Source of the DNA: Streptomyces naganishii JCM 4654
Lineage (GTDB): Bacteria > Actinomycetota > Actinomycetes > Streptomycetales > Streptomycetaceae
Assembly: GCF_014650575.1 (NCBI RefSeq)
Contig: NZ_BMVF01000016.1
Location: 1-64,000 of the forward strand
DNA length: 64,000 nucleotides
Direction: 5' to 3'
Shown here one piece after another: positions 33,311 to 42,707 of the stretch. How positions within the stretch are numbered: position 1 is the stretch's first letter; each line of letters starts with the position of its first letter. The position numbers and the translations under genes were made by a program. The notes under the pieces were generated by a model. It saw only the letters and a program-made list of their open reading frames with translations. It had not been told where the DNA came from and searched no databases.

Positions 33311-34186
33311 TCAACCGCCGAGCGAATCCGCCAGCTGCGCCGCCAGTTTCCGGGCCTTGTCCTGCATTTCCTTGCTGTCCGGGACCACTCCGACCATCGC
33401 CGGCTGCTCCTCGTACTCGATGGTCACGATCACGTTCGACGTGCGGAACGCCACAGTCACGGTGCGCTGCTGGGCCGTCGAACCGGAGGTGCCGAGGGTG
33501 TCGTCGATGAACGCCTCGTCGCCGAGGTCGTCCAGGGTGCGGGGCTGGATGTCGGCGGGGTCGGTGCTGGGGGAGGAGGAGCCGGAGGGGGTGGCGGAGG
33601 AGCCGGGGGAGTCGGAGGAGGCCGCGGACGAGGAGGGCGAGGGGGTGGCCGTACCGGCGCCCGGTCCGCCCGGGTTGCCCGGCTTGCCCGAACCGTCGGT
33701 GGACGAACCGGCGGAGGGGCTCGTGGCGGTGGGCGCGGGAAGGTCGGCGGCCGCCTGCTTGGTGGCGAAGACCGCCTCGGCCTGGCTGTCGTCGCTGACG
33801 GCGTTGTCGTAGGAGACGACCCGCTCGAAGTCGACGTGGAGGTGGTCGGTGGCGTCCGTGGACTCCACCTTCCAGCGGCAGCCCACCTTGCGGTCGGTGT
33901 CGTAGGTGAGCGTCGCCTCGCCCTCGTAGGCCTTGGTGCGCTGGTCCACGTCCGTGATCTGCTTGATGCCGGGCAGCAGCGAGTCGAGGGTGTCGTGCCT
34001 CACCGCGCCGCATGCCTCGGGCAGCGTGCGGTACTTGCCCGGCTGGGCCGCCGCCGTGGCCGTGCCCGCGCCGCCGGGGTTGGCGTTGTCCGTCCGGCCG
34101 TCGCCCGACGACCCGCCGGTGCAGCCTCCCAGCAGCAGCGCCGCGAGGAGCGCGGCCGCGCCGGGTACGTACGCCTTCCGCAGCAC
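33311..34186 (-). CDS. DUF3558 lipoprotein
   Basis: A 291-residue paralogue of the downstream gene: lipobox LLGGC (Cys about 22), then PEACGAVRHDTLDSLLPGI, KVGCRWKVES and a C-terminal VIVTIEYEEQ strand. A Ser/Pro/Gly linker of about 75 residues divides the domain, unlike its neighbour. The GTG at 34186 has AGAGGAG 8 bp upstream. The two genes are 117 bp apart and probably form a unit; extracellular ligand binding is a guess. Confidence 0.82.
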   Translation of the reverse strand: MLRKAYVPGAAALLAALLLGGCTGGSSGDGRTDNANPGGAGTATAAAQPGKYRTLPEACGAVRHDTLDSLLPGIKQITDVDQRTKAYEGEATLTYDTDRKVGCRWKVESTDATDHLHVDFERVVSYDNAVSDDSQAEAVFATKQAAADLPAPTATSPSAGSSTDGSGKPGNPGGPGAGTATPSPSSSAASSDSPGSSATPSGSSSPSTDPADIQPRTLDDLGDEAFIDDTLGTSGSTAQQRTVTVAFRTSNVIVTIEYEEQPAMVGVVPDSKEMQDKARKLAAQLADSLGG

Positions 34187-34393
34187 GGTCAGGCTCCTCT
34201 CGGTCTCGCCCGCGCGGCCGCTCGCACGGACGCGGCCCCGCAGGTTATTCGCTTGCCGCGCGGGGGCGGCACCTGGAGACAATGTGTATCGCACGCACTG
34301 CCGTGGACGCCGGTCCGATGCCCTGTTTCGTCGACCTTGGTGCCGGTATTGCGATATGAGACTTCTGTACTTTTCCGGGGGAATGAGGGCGAT

Positions 34394-35587
34394 ATGTCGT
34401 ACGTGGAAATGCCGGGCGCCAAGGTTCCGATCCGTATGTGGACCGATCCTGCGACCGTCGAGGACGTGGCGATGCGGCAGCTGCACAACGTCTCGACGCT
34501 GCCCTGGATCAAGGGCCTCGCCGTCATGCCGGACGTCCACTACGGGAAGGGCGCCACGGTCGGCTCGGTCATCGCCATGCGCGGCGCGGTCTGCCCGGCG
34601 GCGGTGGGCGTGGACATCGGCTGCGGGATGTCGGCGGTGCGGACGTCGCTGACGGCCAACGACCTCCCGGGCGACCTGTCCCGGCTGCGCTCGAAGATCG
34701 AGCAGGCGATCCCGGTGGGCCGGGGGATGCACGACGACCCGGTCGAGCCGGCCCGCTTCCACGGGCTGGCCACCTCCGGCTGGGACGACTTCTGGGGGCG
34801 GTTCGACGGGGTGGCCGAGGCGGTCAGGTTCCGTCAGGAGCGGGCCGTCAAGCAGATGGGCACGCTCGGAAGCGGCAACCACTTCGTCGAGGTGTGCACG
34901 GACGAGGCCGGTTCGGTGTGGCTGATGCTGCACTCCGGTTCCCGCAACATCGGCAAGGAACTCGCCGAGCACCACATCGGCGTGGCCCAGCAGCTCCCCC
35001 ACAACCAGGACCTGGTCGACCGCGACCTCGCGGTGTTCGTGTCGGACACCCCGCAGATGGCGGCGTACCGCAACGACCTGTTCTGGGCGCAGGAGTACGC
35101 CAAGTACAACCGCTCGCTCATGATGGCGCTCCTCAAGGACGTGATCCGCAAGGAGTTCAAGAAGGCGAAGCCCGTCTTCGAGCCGGAGATCTCCTGCCAC
35201 CACAACTACGTGGCCGAGGAGCGCTACGACGGCATGGACCTGCTCGTCACCCGCAAGGGCGCGATCCGCGCGGGCTCCGGCGACCACGGGATCATCCCCG
35301 GGTCCATGGGCACGGGCTCGTACATCGTCAAGGGCCTCGGCAACGAGAAGTCCTTCAACTCCGCCTCCCACGGCGCCGGCCGGCGCATGAGCCGCAACGC
35401 CGCCAAGCGCCGCTTCTCCACCAAGGACCTGGAGGAGCAGACGCGGGGCGTGGAGTGCCGCAAGGACTCCGGCGTGGTCGACGAGATCCCCGGTGCGTAC
35501 AAGTCGATCGACCAGGTCATCGACCAGCAGCGCGACCTGGTGGAGATCGTGGCCAGGCTCAGGCAGGTCGTCTGCGTGAAGGGCTGA
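34394..35587 (+). CDS. rtcB: RNA-splicing ligase RtcB
   Basis: A 397-residue GTP- and Mn-dependent RNA ligase joining 2',3'-cyclic phosphate (or 3'-phosphate) and 5'-hydroxyl ends. Visible ligands: DVHYGKGATVGSV, VGVDIGCGMSA, the metal-binding LGSGNHFVEV, LHSGSRNIGK, SCHHNY and the guanylylated His in SHGAGRRMSRN. Full length for the short bacterial form. It stands alone; no archease gene is nearby. It likely acts in RNA repair or stress recovery. Confidence 0.95.
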   Translation: MSYVEMPGAKVPIRMWTDPATVEDVAMRQLHNVSTLPWIKGLAVMPDVHYGKGATVGSVIAMRGAVCPAAVGVDIGCGMSAVRTSLTANDLPGDLSRLRSKIEQAIPVGRGMHDDPVEPARFHGLATSGWDDFWGRFDGVAEAVRFRQERAVKQMGTLGSGNHFVEVCTDEAGSVWLMLHSGSRNIGKELAEHHIGVAQQLPHNQDLVDRDLAVFVSDTPQMAAYRNDLFWAQEYAKYNRSLMMALLKDVIRKEFKKAKPVFEPEISCHHNYVAEERYDGMDLLVTRKGAIRAGSGDHGIIPGSMGTGSYIVKGLGNEKSFNSASHGAGRRMSRNAAKRRFSTKDLEEQTRGVECRKDSGVVDEIPGAYKSIDQVIDQQRDLVEIVARLRQVVCVKG

Positions 35588-35619
35588 CGCGGGGCGCCTC
35601 GGGGGCCGGGGGCCCCGGC

Positions 35620-35793
35620 CTACTTGGCGTGGCGGACCGCGAAGATCATCACGAAGGCCACCACGTGGATGCCGAAGAGGAAGTAGCCGAGGTAGTACCA
35701 GACGTAGCGCTCGCGCTTCTTCTCCAGGGCCAGGCGGCGCCGTTCGGCGTCGTCGGGCCGCTCGTCGCCGGTGGGGGTGGTCGAGTCCGTCAT
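35620..35793 (-). CDS. Small single-pass membrane protein
   Basis: A 57-residue protein: an acidic then basic N-terminus (RRLALEKKRERYV) and one C-terminal membrane helix (YYLGYFLFGIHVVAFVMIFA) ending RHAK. Its ATG shares one base with the stop of the SDR gene (TGATG), so it is translated from the SDR transcript. Conserved in streptomycetes from memory; function unknown. Confidence 0.75.
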   Translation of the reverse strand: MTDSTTPTGDERPDDAERRRLALEKKRERYVWYYLGYFLFGIHVVAFVMIFAVRHAK

Positions 35794-36569
35794 CACCGCT
35801 CCCGGTGGACCTTGGTGTTCGACGCCTGGGCGCGGGGGCGGACGACCAGCAGGTCGATGTTGACGTGGCTGGGACGGGTGACCGCCCAGGTGATGGTGTC
35901 GGCCACGTCGTCGGCCGTCAGCGGCTCGGCCACGCCCTCGTAGACCTTGTCGGCCCTCTCCCGGTCGCCGCCGAAGCGGGTCAGGGCGAACTCGTCGGTC
36001 CTGACCATGCCGGGCGCGATCTCGATCACCCGCACCGGGCGGCCGACGATCTCCAGGCGCAGGGTCTCGGCGAGGACGTGCGCGCCGTGCTTGGCGGCGA
36101 CGTAGCCCGCGCCGCCCTCGTAGGTGGCGTGGCCGGCCGTGGAGGAGACGACCACGACCGTGCCGTCGCCGCTCGCCTCCAGCTTGGGCAGCAGGGCCTG
36201 GGTGAGGTTGAGCGTGCCGAGGACGTTCGTCTCGTACATCGTGCGCCAGTCGGCCGGGTCGCCGGTGGCCACCGGGTCGGCGCCGAGCGCGCCGCCCGCG
36301 TTGTTGACGAGCACGCCGACGGTCGTGAAGGCCGTGGCGAACTCGTCCACGGCCGCGCGGTCGGTGACGTCGAGCTGGTACGCCGTCGCCGCGTGGCCGG
36401 CCGCGTTGATCTCCTCGGCGAGCGCCTCTATACGGTCCTTGCGGCGGGCGGTCAGCACGACGCGGTAACCGGCGGCGGCGAGCTGCCGGGCCGTGGCGGC
36501 GCCGATGCCGCTGCTCGCACCGGTGACGACGGCGATGCGGGAGGCGGCGGACGGTGCGGCGGTGGCCAT
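35793..36569 (-). CDS. Short-chain dehydrogenase/reductase
   Basis: A 258-residue classical SDR oxidoreductase. The cofactor loop is TGASSGIGAAT, the structural motif VNNAGG, the catalytic Ser lies in VVSSTAGH and the Tyr/Lys pair in YVAAK; PGMVRTDEF follows. An Arg after the second strand (TARRKDR) suggests NADPH. The ATG at 36569 follows GAGGAGC. It is coupled to a small membrane protein downstream. Substrate unknown; SerDH/YdfG-like enzymes are the nearest type. Confidence 0.88.
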   Translation of the reverse strand: MATAAPSAASRIAVVTGASSGIGAATARQLAAAGYRVVLTARRKDRIEALAEEINAAGHAATAYQLDVTDRAAVDEFATAFTTVGVLVNNAGGALGADPVATGDPADWRTMYETNVLGTLNLTQALLPKLEASGDGTVVVVSSTAGHATYEGGAGYVAAKHGAHVLAETLRLEIVGRPVRVIEIAPGMVRTDEFALTRFGGDRERADKVYEGVAEPLTADDVADTITWAVTRPSHVNIDLLVVRPRAQASNTKVHRER

Positions 36570-36695
36570 GGGCTGCTCCTCGGTCGTACGGCGATGGTCC
36601 GTGCCCAGGGTAGGCGACCCCGCTCGAGGCGTGATGGGCCGTCCGGCCCTCGGGCGCCCTTCCGCTCCCGGGCGTCCCTCCGCCCTCGTCCGTGC

Positions 36696-37034
36696 TCAGC
36701 CGCCGTTGCGGGGTGCCCACATGATCACGGCCATGCCCGCCAGGCAGATCAGTGCGCCCGTCACGTCCCAGCGGTCGGGGCGGTAGCCGTCCGCGAGCGC
36801 GCCCCACAGCAGGGAACCGGCGACGAAGATCCCGCCGTACGCGGCGAGGATGCGGCCGAAGTGGGCGTCCGGCTGGAAGGTGGCGACGAAGCCGTACGCC
36901 CCGAGCGCCAGCACCCCGCCCGCGGCCCACAGCCAGCCCCGCTGCTCGCGCACGCCCTGCCAGACCAGCCAGGCGCCCCCGATCTCGAAGATCGCGGCGA
37001 CGACGAAGAGGGCGGCGGAGCGGAGGATCGGCAT
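36696..37034 (-). CDS. YnfA/UPF0060 family membrane protein
   Basis: A 112-residue protein with four membrane helices. FVVAAIFEIGGAWLVWQGVR, GGVLALGAYGFVATFQPDAHFGRILAAYGG and the final GALICLAGMAVIMWAP are the hallmark blocks of the UPF0060 family, distantly related to small multidrug-type exporters. Full length. Divergent from an MFS gene. Confidence 0.9.
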   Translation of the reverse strand: MPILRSAALFVVAAIFEIGGAWLVWQGVREQRGWLWAAGGVLALGAYGFVATFQPDAHFGRILAAYGGIFVAGSLLWGALADGYRPDRWDVTGALICLAGMAVIMWAPRNGG

Positions 37035-37114
37035 GGGGGCCAGCTTCGCACGGGCCGCCGCGACGGTTCCGCCTCTGGTTGGATGGCCGGGGTTGCGGCC
37101 AGGGAGGAGCGGGC

Positions 37115-38389
37115 GTGGGCGAGGGCACGGGCGCGAGGCGGACGCTGGGGCGGCGGTTCGGGTGGCTGTGGGCCGCCTACGCGGTCAGCACCTTCGGGTC
37201 CTGGCTGGCCTTCGACGCGTTCGCGCTGATCGCGGTGCTCGTGCTGCACGCCGGGTCGGCGCGGGTGTCCCTGCTCGCGGCGGCCGGGCTCGCGGTGGGC
37301 GCGGTGGCGGCGGTGCCGCTCGGGCCGTGGATGGAGTTCCGGCGCAAGCGGCCGGTGATGATCGGCACGGATCTGGTGCGGTTCGCCGCGCTGGCGAGCG
37401 TGCCGGTGGCGTACGCGTGCGGCGCGCTCGGGTTCGGGCAGCTGCTGGTGGTGTCGGTGGTGGTCTCGGCGGCCGACATCGCGTTCGGCGCGGCGAGCGG
37501 CGCGTATCTGAAGCACCTGGTGCCGCCGGGGGACCTGCTGGTCGCCAACAGCAGGTTCGAGTCGACCACCTGGACGGCGACCGTGCTGGGGCCGCCCGCC
37601 GGGGGCCTGATGGTCGGGGTGTTCGGCCCGGTGGTGACCGTGGCGGCGGACGCGGTCAGCTATCTGCTGTCGGCGGCCGGGATCCGCGCGATCGGCGGGG
37701 GCGAGCCGCGGCCCGTGCGTCCCGGGCGCGGTGAGAAGGGACGTGCGCGACTGCGGGCGGCGGGCCTCGCGGAGGGCTGGCGGTTCGTGCTCCGGCACCC
37801 GGGACTGCGTCCGCTCTTCTTCAACACCGTCCTGGTGAACTCCCTGATCATGGCGACCTCGCCGCTGCTCGCCGTGCTGATGCTGGGCCCGCTGGGCTTC
37901 GCGCCGTGGCAGTACGGGCTCGCCTTCGCCGTGCCCTGCCTGGGCGGTCTCGTGGGCTCGCGGCTGGCCCGCACGCTGGTCGCCCGGTTCGGGCAGCGCC
38001 GGGTGCTGCTGGGCTCGGGCGTGCTGCGGGCGTGCTGGTCGGTGGGGCTGGCGTTCGTGCGGCCGGGGGTGGCCGGGCTGGCGCTGGTGATGGGCGTCGA
38101 GGTGGTGCTGATCGCCTGCTGCGCGGTGTTCAACCCCGTGTTCACCACCCACCGGCTGGAGCAGACCCCGTCCGACCGGACCGCGCGGGTGCTGTCGGCC
38201 TGGTCGGTCACCGGCAAGGCGGCCACCGCGGCGATGACCGGCCTGTGGGGCCTGCTGGCCGCGACGGCCGGCCCGCGCACCGCCATCGGCATCGCGGGCC
38301 TGCTGCTGCTCGCCACCCCGCTGCTGCTGCCGTGGCGCGAGCGGACGCCGCAGGCGGAGGCGGTGCCGGCGGTCGCGGACGCGGTGTAG
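37115..38389 (+). CDS. MFS transporter
   Basis: A 424-residue permease with about twelve helices, of the macrolide-efflux (MefA-like, MFS_3) kind: FGWLWAAYAVSTFGSWLAFD at the start, then PVMIGTDLVRFAAL and LVPPGDLLVANSRFESTTWTA. Likely a drug or metabolite exporter; substrate unknown. The GTG at 37115 is selected because AGGGAGGAGC lies about 7 bp upstream; the frame is open further upstream but without coding sense. Confidence 0.85.
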   Translation: MGEGTGARRTLGRRFGWLWAAYAVSTFGSWLAFDAFALIAVLVLHAGSARVSLLAAAGLAVGAVAAVPLGPWMEFRRKRPVMIGTDLVRFAALASVPVAYACGALGFGQLLVVSVVVSAADIAFGAASGAYLKHLVPPGDLLVANSRFESTTWTATVLGPPAGGLMVGVFGPVVTVAADAVSYLLSAAGIRAIGGGEPRPVRPGRGEKGRARLRAAGLAEGWRFVLRHPGLRPLFFNTVLVNSLIMATSPLLAVLMLGPLGFAPWQYGLAFAVPCLGGLVGSRLARTLVARFGQRRVLLGSGVLRACWSVGLAFVRPGVAGLALVMGVEVVLIACCAVFNPVFTTHRLEQTPSDRTARVLSAWSVTGKAATAAMTGLWGLLAATAGPRTAIGIAGLLLLATPLLLPWRERTPQAEAVPAVADAV

Positions 38390-38440
38390 GCACGGGACGC
38401 GGGGCGGCGCTCCGGGGCGCGGCCGCGTCGGCGGGGGAGG

Positions 38441-38466
38441 GGAATACCCCCGGCCGGGGGACCGTT
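38441..38466 (+). promoter_or_regulatory. Predicted SigR promoter
   Basis: GGAAT (38441-38445, preceded by G) and GTT (38464-38466) are exactly 18 bp apart, matching the SigR consensus GGGAAT-N18-GTT of the thiol-oxidative stress regulon. It lies 46 bp before the flavin oxidoreductase gene. The spacer is itself a GC palindrome. Confidence 0.6.
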
Positions 38467-38477
38467 GGACGGGTATA

Positions 38478-38491
38478 GTTGAATCGTCAAC
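38478..38491. promoter_or_regulatory. Candidate repressor operator (MarR-type)
   Basis: GTTGA-N4-TCAAC lies just downstream of the predicted SigR promoter and 21 bp before the oxidoreductase start codon, so a bound repressor would block transcription. TTGA...TCAA palindromes are typical of MarR-family sites. No regulator gene is adjacent. Confidence 0.45.
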
Positions 38492-38511
38492 AACCTGGAG
38501 AGTGAGCGACC

Positions 38512-39660
38512 ATGCAGTTCGGGATCTTCAGCGTCGGCGACGTCACGCCGGACCCGACCACCGGCCGGACGCCGACCGAGCGCGAGCGCATCAAGGCCAT
38601 GGTCGCCATCGCGCTGAAGGCCGAGGAGGCCGGCCTGGACGTCTTCGCGACCGGCGAGCACCACAACCCGCCGTTCGTGCCCTCGTCCCCGACCACCATG
38701 CTCGGCTACATCGCCGCGCGCACCGAGCGGCTGGTCCTGTCCACGTCGACCACCCTCATCACCACCAACGACCCGGTGAAGATCGCCGAGGACTTCGCGA
38801 TGCTCCAGCACCTCGCGGACGGGCGGGTCGACCTGATGATGGGCCGCGGCAACACCGGACCGGTCTACCCCTGGTTCGGCAAGGACATCCGCCAGGGCAT
38901 CAACCTCGCCATCGAGAACTACGCCCTGCTGCACCGGCTGTGGCGCGAGGACGTCGTGAACTGGGAGGGCAGGTTCCGCACCCCGTTGCAGGGCTTCACC
39001 TCCACCCCGCGGCCGATGGACGGCGTGCCCCCGTTCGTCTGGCACGGCTCCATCCGCTCGCCGGAGATCGCCGAGCAGGCCGCGTACTACGGCGACGGGT
39101 TCTTCCACAACAACATCTTCTGGCCCGCCGACCACACCAAGCGCATGGTCGAGCTGTACCGCAGCCGGTACGCCCACTACGGCCACGGCACGCCCGAGCA
39201 GGCCATCGTGGGCCTCGGCGGCCAGGTGTTCATGCGGAAGAACTCCCAGGACGCGGTGCGCGAGTTCCGCCCCTACTTCGACAACGCCCCGGTCTACGGT
39301 CACGGGCCCTCCCTGGAGGACTTCACCGAGCAGACCCCGCTGACCGTCGGCTCCCCGCAGCAGGTGATCGAGAAGACCCTGTCCTTCCGGGAGTACGCCG
39401 GCGACTACCAGCGCCAGCTGTTCCTCATGGACCACGCCGGTCTGCCGCTGAAGACCGTGCTGGAGCAGATCGACATGCTCGGCGAGGAGGTCGTGCCGGT
39501 GCTGCGCGAGGAGTTCGCCAAGGGCCGCCCGGCCGGCGTGCCGGACGCGCCGACGCACGCGTCCCTGCTCGCCGCGAAGGCTGCGGGGGCTGCGGGGGCC
39601 GCGGAGGCGGCCCAGGGGGCCGAGGAGTCCGGGTCCGAGTCCCAGGAGGTGTCCGTATGA
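38512..39660 (+). CDS. LLM-class flavin-dependent oxidoreductase
   Basis: A 382-residue luciferase-like monooxygenase using reduced FMN. FGIFSVGDVTPDPTTGRTPT starts the TIM barrel; GEHHNPPFVPSSPTTMLGY, STSTTLITTNDPVKIAEDF and LMMGRGNTGPVYPWFG are family blocks. The Ala/Glu-rich tail of about 25 residues is unstructured. It overlaps the FMN reductase gene by 4 bp (ATGA), a matched pair in which the reductase supplies FMNH2. Similar pairs occur in corynebacteria (CE1758/CE1759). Substrate unknown. Confidence 0.88.
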   Translation: MQFGIFSVGDVTPDPTTGRTPTERERIKAMVAIALKAEEAGLDVFATGEHHNPPFVPSSPTTMLGYIAARTERLVLSTSTTLITTNDPVKIAEDFAMLQHLADGRVDLMMGRGNTGPVYPWFGKDIRQGINLAIENYALLHRLWREDVVNWEGRFRTPLQGFTSTPRPMDGVPPFVWHGSIRSPEIAEQAAYYGDGFFHNNIFWPADHTKRMVELYRSRYAHYGHGTPEQAIVGLGGQVFMRKNSQDAVREFRPYFDNAPVYGHGPSLEDFTEQTPLTVGSPQQVIEKTLSFREYAGDYQRQLFLMDHAGLPLKTVLEQIDMLGEEVVPVLREEFAKGRPAGVPDAPTHASLLAAKAAGAAGAAEAAQGAEESGSESQEVSV

Positions 39661-40268
39661 AGCTCGTAGTCGTCTCGGCCGGGCTGGGCGTGCCCTCGTC
39701 CACGCGGCTGCTGGCCGACCGGCTGGCGGCAGCGACGGCGGAACGGGTGCCGTCCGGCGCCGAGGTGCGGGTGATCGAGGTGCGCGACCTCGCCGTCGCG
39801 ATCGCGCACAACCTGACCAGCGGTTTCCCCGGCCCCGCGCTGGCGGACGCGCTGGACGCCGTGACGGAGGCCGACGGGCTGGTGGTCGTCACCCCGGTGT
39901 TCTCCGCGTCGTACAGCGGGCTGTTCAAGTCCTTCTTCGACGTGCTCGGGGCGCGCGACCGGGACGCCCTGGCGGGCAAGCCCGTGCTGATCGCGGCGAC
40001 CGGCGGCAGCGCCCGGCACTCGCTGGTCCTCGACCACGCGCTGCGCCCGCTGTTCGCCTACCTGCGGGCCGTGGTCGTCCCCACCGGCGTCTACGCCGCC
40101 TCGGAGGACTGGGGCGCCGAGGGCCTCCCGGACCGTATCGAGCGAGCGGCCGCGGAACTGGCCGCCCTCCTGCCCGCCACCCTGCCCGCCCCCCGCCGTG
40201 AGCGGGAGGAGCCGGAGGCCTTCGAGGTCGTTCCCTTCGAGGAGCGACTGGCGGCCCTGCGCGACTGA
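39657..40268 (+). CDS. NAD(P)H-dependent FMN reductase
   Basis: A 203-residue flavodoxin-fold protein of the CE1759/MsuE type. LVVVSAGLGVPSSTRLLADR binds the FMN phosphate and VVVTPVFSASYSGLFKSFFD the isoalloxazine ring; VLIAATGGSARHSLVLDHAL follows. It is predicted to feed FMNH2 to the monooxygenase encoded just before it, to which it is translationally coupled. Confidence 0.88.
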   Translation: MKLVVVSAGLGVPSSTRLLADRLAAATAERVPSGAEVRVIEVRDLAVAIAHNLTSGFPGPALADALDAVTEADGLVVVTPVFSASYSGLFKSFFDVLGARDRDALAGKPVLIAATGGSARHSLVLDHALRPLFAYLRAVVVPTGVYAASEDWGAEGLPDRIERAAAELAALLPATLPAPRREREEPEAFEVVPFEERLAALRD

Positions 40269-40273
40269 CCCCG

Positions 40274-40317
40274 CCCGCCGGGTCACCCCCTGTGGCCCGC
40301 CGGGACACCCCCTGTCG
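40274..40317. repeat. Two tandem 22-bp direct repeats before the response regulator gene
   Basis: Two adjacent 22-bp copies (40274-40295 and 40296-40317) agree at 20 positions; each holds CCCGCCGGG then CACCCCCTGT. The period equals two helical turns, as at OmpR-type response regulator sites. It lies 135 bp before the regulator gene, so autoregulation is possible. Confidence 0.5.
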
Positions 40318-40451
40318 CCGGAGTGTGACGGTGAGAGGACGGTAGGCGGGCGTCGGCGGTTGCCTCCGGATCGGTGAGAGGCGGGTAAAAAGGGTGATCG
40401 TAGACCCACCCGTCCAGGCCACGGGGCTCTCGGCCTTGGCAGACTGGACGC

Positions 40452-41201
<750 letters not shown>

Positions 41202-42680
41202 GTGGGCCGCCTCGGGCGGCTGCTGGACCGACCGCGGCCCGGACTGTCCTCGCTGCGGACCACGTTCGCGGTGCTGTTCGCGGTGGTGACCGCGGCCGTG
41301 ACGGTGCTGGTCGGCATCCTGTCGTACAACTCCGCCGCCCGGCTGGTGCGGGTGGACGAGCAGTCGGTGTTCACCCAGGTCGTGCAGGACGTCCAGGACG
41401 AGGTACGGCGCTACGACCGTACGCCCGCCGACTTCTCCTCCTCCCGGCCCGGCCACGAGGTGGTGCGGCCCAGCCGCACCGACGTCCAGGTGCTCGGCGA
41501 CAACGGCCAGATCGTCGACCACGGCAGCCCCCAGCTGCCCGTCACCGCACGGGACAGGGCGACGGCCGCCTCGCCCAAGGCGGGCAGAACCGTCGAGTAC
41601 CAGGACGTGGTGGTCGCCGACGACGTGTACCGCATCGCGACGGTCGCGCTCGGCGACGGACGTGGCGCCGTGCAGGTCGCCCAGGAGTTCAGCGACACCG
41701 AGGACCTGCTGCGCGAGCTCCAGCAGCGGACGCTGGTCCTCATGGGCGTCGTGGTGATCGCGGCCGGCCTGTGCGGCTGGTGGCTGGCCCGGCGCATCAC
41801 GCGCCGGCTGCGGATACTCACCGCCGCTGCCGAGGACGTGGCCCGCACCCGGCAGCTCGGCGTCCAGGTTCCCGTCACCGGCTACGACGAAGTGGGCCGC
41901 CTCGGCCGCGCCTTCGACCGGATGCTGGGGCGGCTGGCACAGTCCGAGGAGGACCAGCGCCGCCTGGTCCAGGACGCGGGCCACGAACTGCGCACCCCGC
42001 TGACCTCGTTGCGCACGAACATCTCGCTGCTGCGCCGGATCGACGAACTGCCGTCCGCCACCCGCGAGGAACTGGTCGCCGACCTCACCCAGGAGGCCCG
42101 CGAGCTGACCGACCTGGTCAACGAGCTCGTCGACCTCGCGGCCGGGCAGTCCGACACCGAGCCGCCGCAGCGGGTCGACCTCGCGGACATCGCCGAGGAC
42201 GTCGCCGGCCTCGCGCGCCGCCGCACCGGGCGGGACATCGTGGTGCGCGCGAGCGGCGACACGACGACCGACGGCCGCCCGGCCATGCTCCAGCGGGCCG
42301 TGTCCAACCTGGTGGAGAACGCCGCCAAGTTCGACCGCGACGGCAGGCAGCCCATCGAGATCGCCGTCACCGGGCCCGCCCGGCGCGGCACGGTCCGCGT
42401 CGAGGTGCTCGACCGGGGGCCGGGCATCGCCGCGGGCGACCTGATCCGCGTCTTCGACCGCTTCTACCGCGCCGCCGACGCCCGCTCCCTGCCCGGCTCC
42501 GGACTCGGCCTGTCCATCGTCCGCGAGGTCGCCATGGCCCACGGCGGCGCCCCCTTCGCGTTCCGCCGCGAGGGCGGCGGCGCGGTGATCGGCTTCACCG
42601 TGGGCGCGGACAGCTACCGCGGCGAACGCGGTCACCACGACGGCTCGGGCACGACGGCCGGGACCCGGGGCGGCATCTGA
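41202..42680 (+). CDS. Sensor histidine kinase
   Basis: A 492-residue membrane kinase: helix 1 about 22-42, an extracellular sensor of about 130 residues, helix 2 about 177-196, HAMP, then the HisKA helix with phospho-acceptor His261 (QDAGHELRTPLTSL). The catalytic domain has the N-box (NLVENAAKF), G1 (DRGPGIA) and G2 (GSGLGLSIVREVAMAHGG). GTG start immediately after the regulator stop. The topology is MprB-like. The signal is unknown; the neighbouring MprF-like gene suggests envelope damage. Confidence 0.92.
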   Translation: MGRLGRLLDRPRPGLSSLRTTFAVLFAVVTAAVTVLVGILSYNSAARLVRVDEQSVFTQVVQDVQDEVRRYDRTPADFSSSRPGHEVVRPSRTDVQVLGDNGQIVDHGSPQLPVTARDRATAASPKAGRTVEYQDVVVADDVYRIATVALGDGRGAVQVAQEFSDTEDLLRELQQRTLVLMGVVVIAAGLCGWWLARRITRRLRILTAAAEDVARTRQLGVQVPVTGYDEVGRLGRAFDRMLGRLAQSEEDQRRLVQDAGHELRTPLTSLRTNISLLRRIDELPSATREELVADLTQEARELTDLVNELVDLAAGQSDTEPPQRVDLADIAEDVAGLARRRTGRDIVVRASGDTTTDGRPAMLQRAVSNLVENAAKFDRDGRQPIEIAVTGPARRGTVRVEVLDRGPGIAAGDLIRVFDRFYRAADARSLPGSGLGLSIVREVAMAHGGAPFAFRREGGGAVIGFTVGADSYRGERGHHDGSGTTAGTRGGI

Positions 42681-42707
42681 CCGCGGACCCCGGGCCCGGG
42701 ACCGGCG

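Noticed and set aside
35604..35620. Terminator between rtcB and the small membrane protein gene
   Set aside because: The GGCCGGGG/CCCCGGCC stem has a 1-nt loop and reaches into the coding end; too weak to list.
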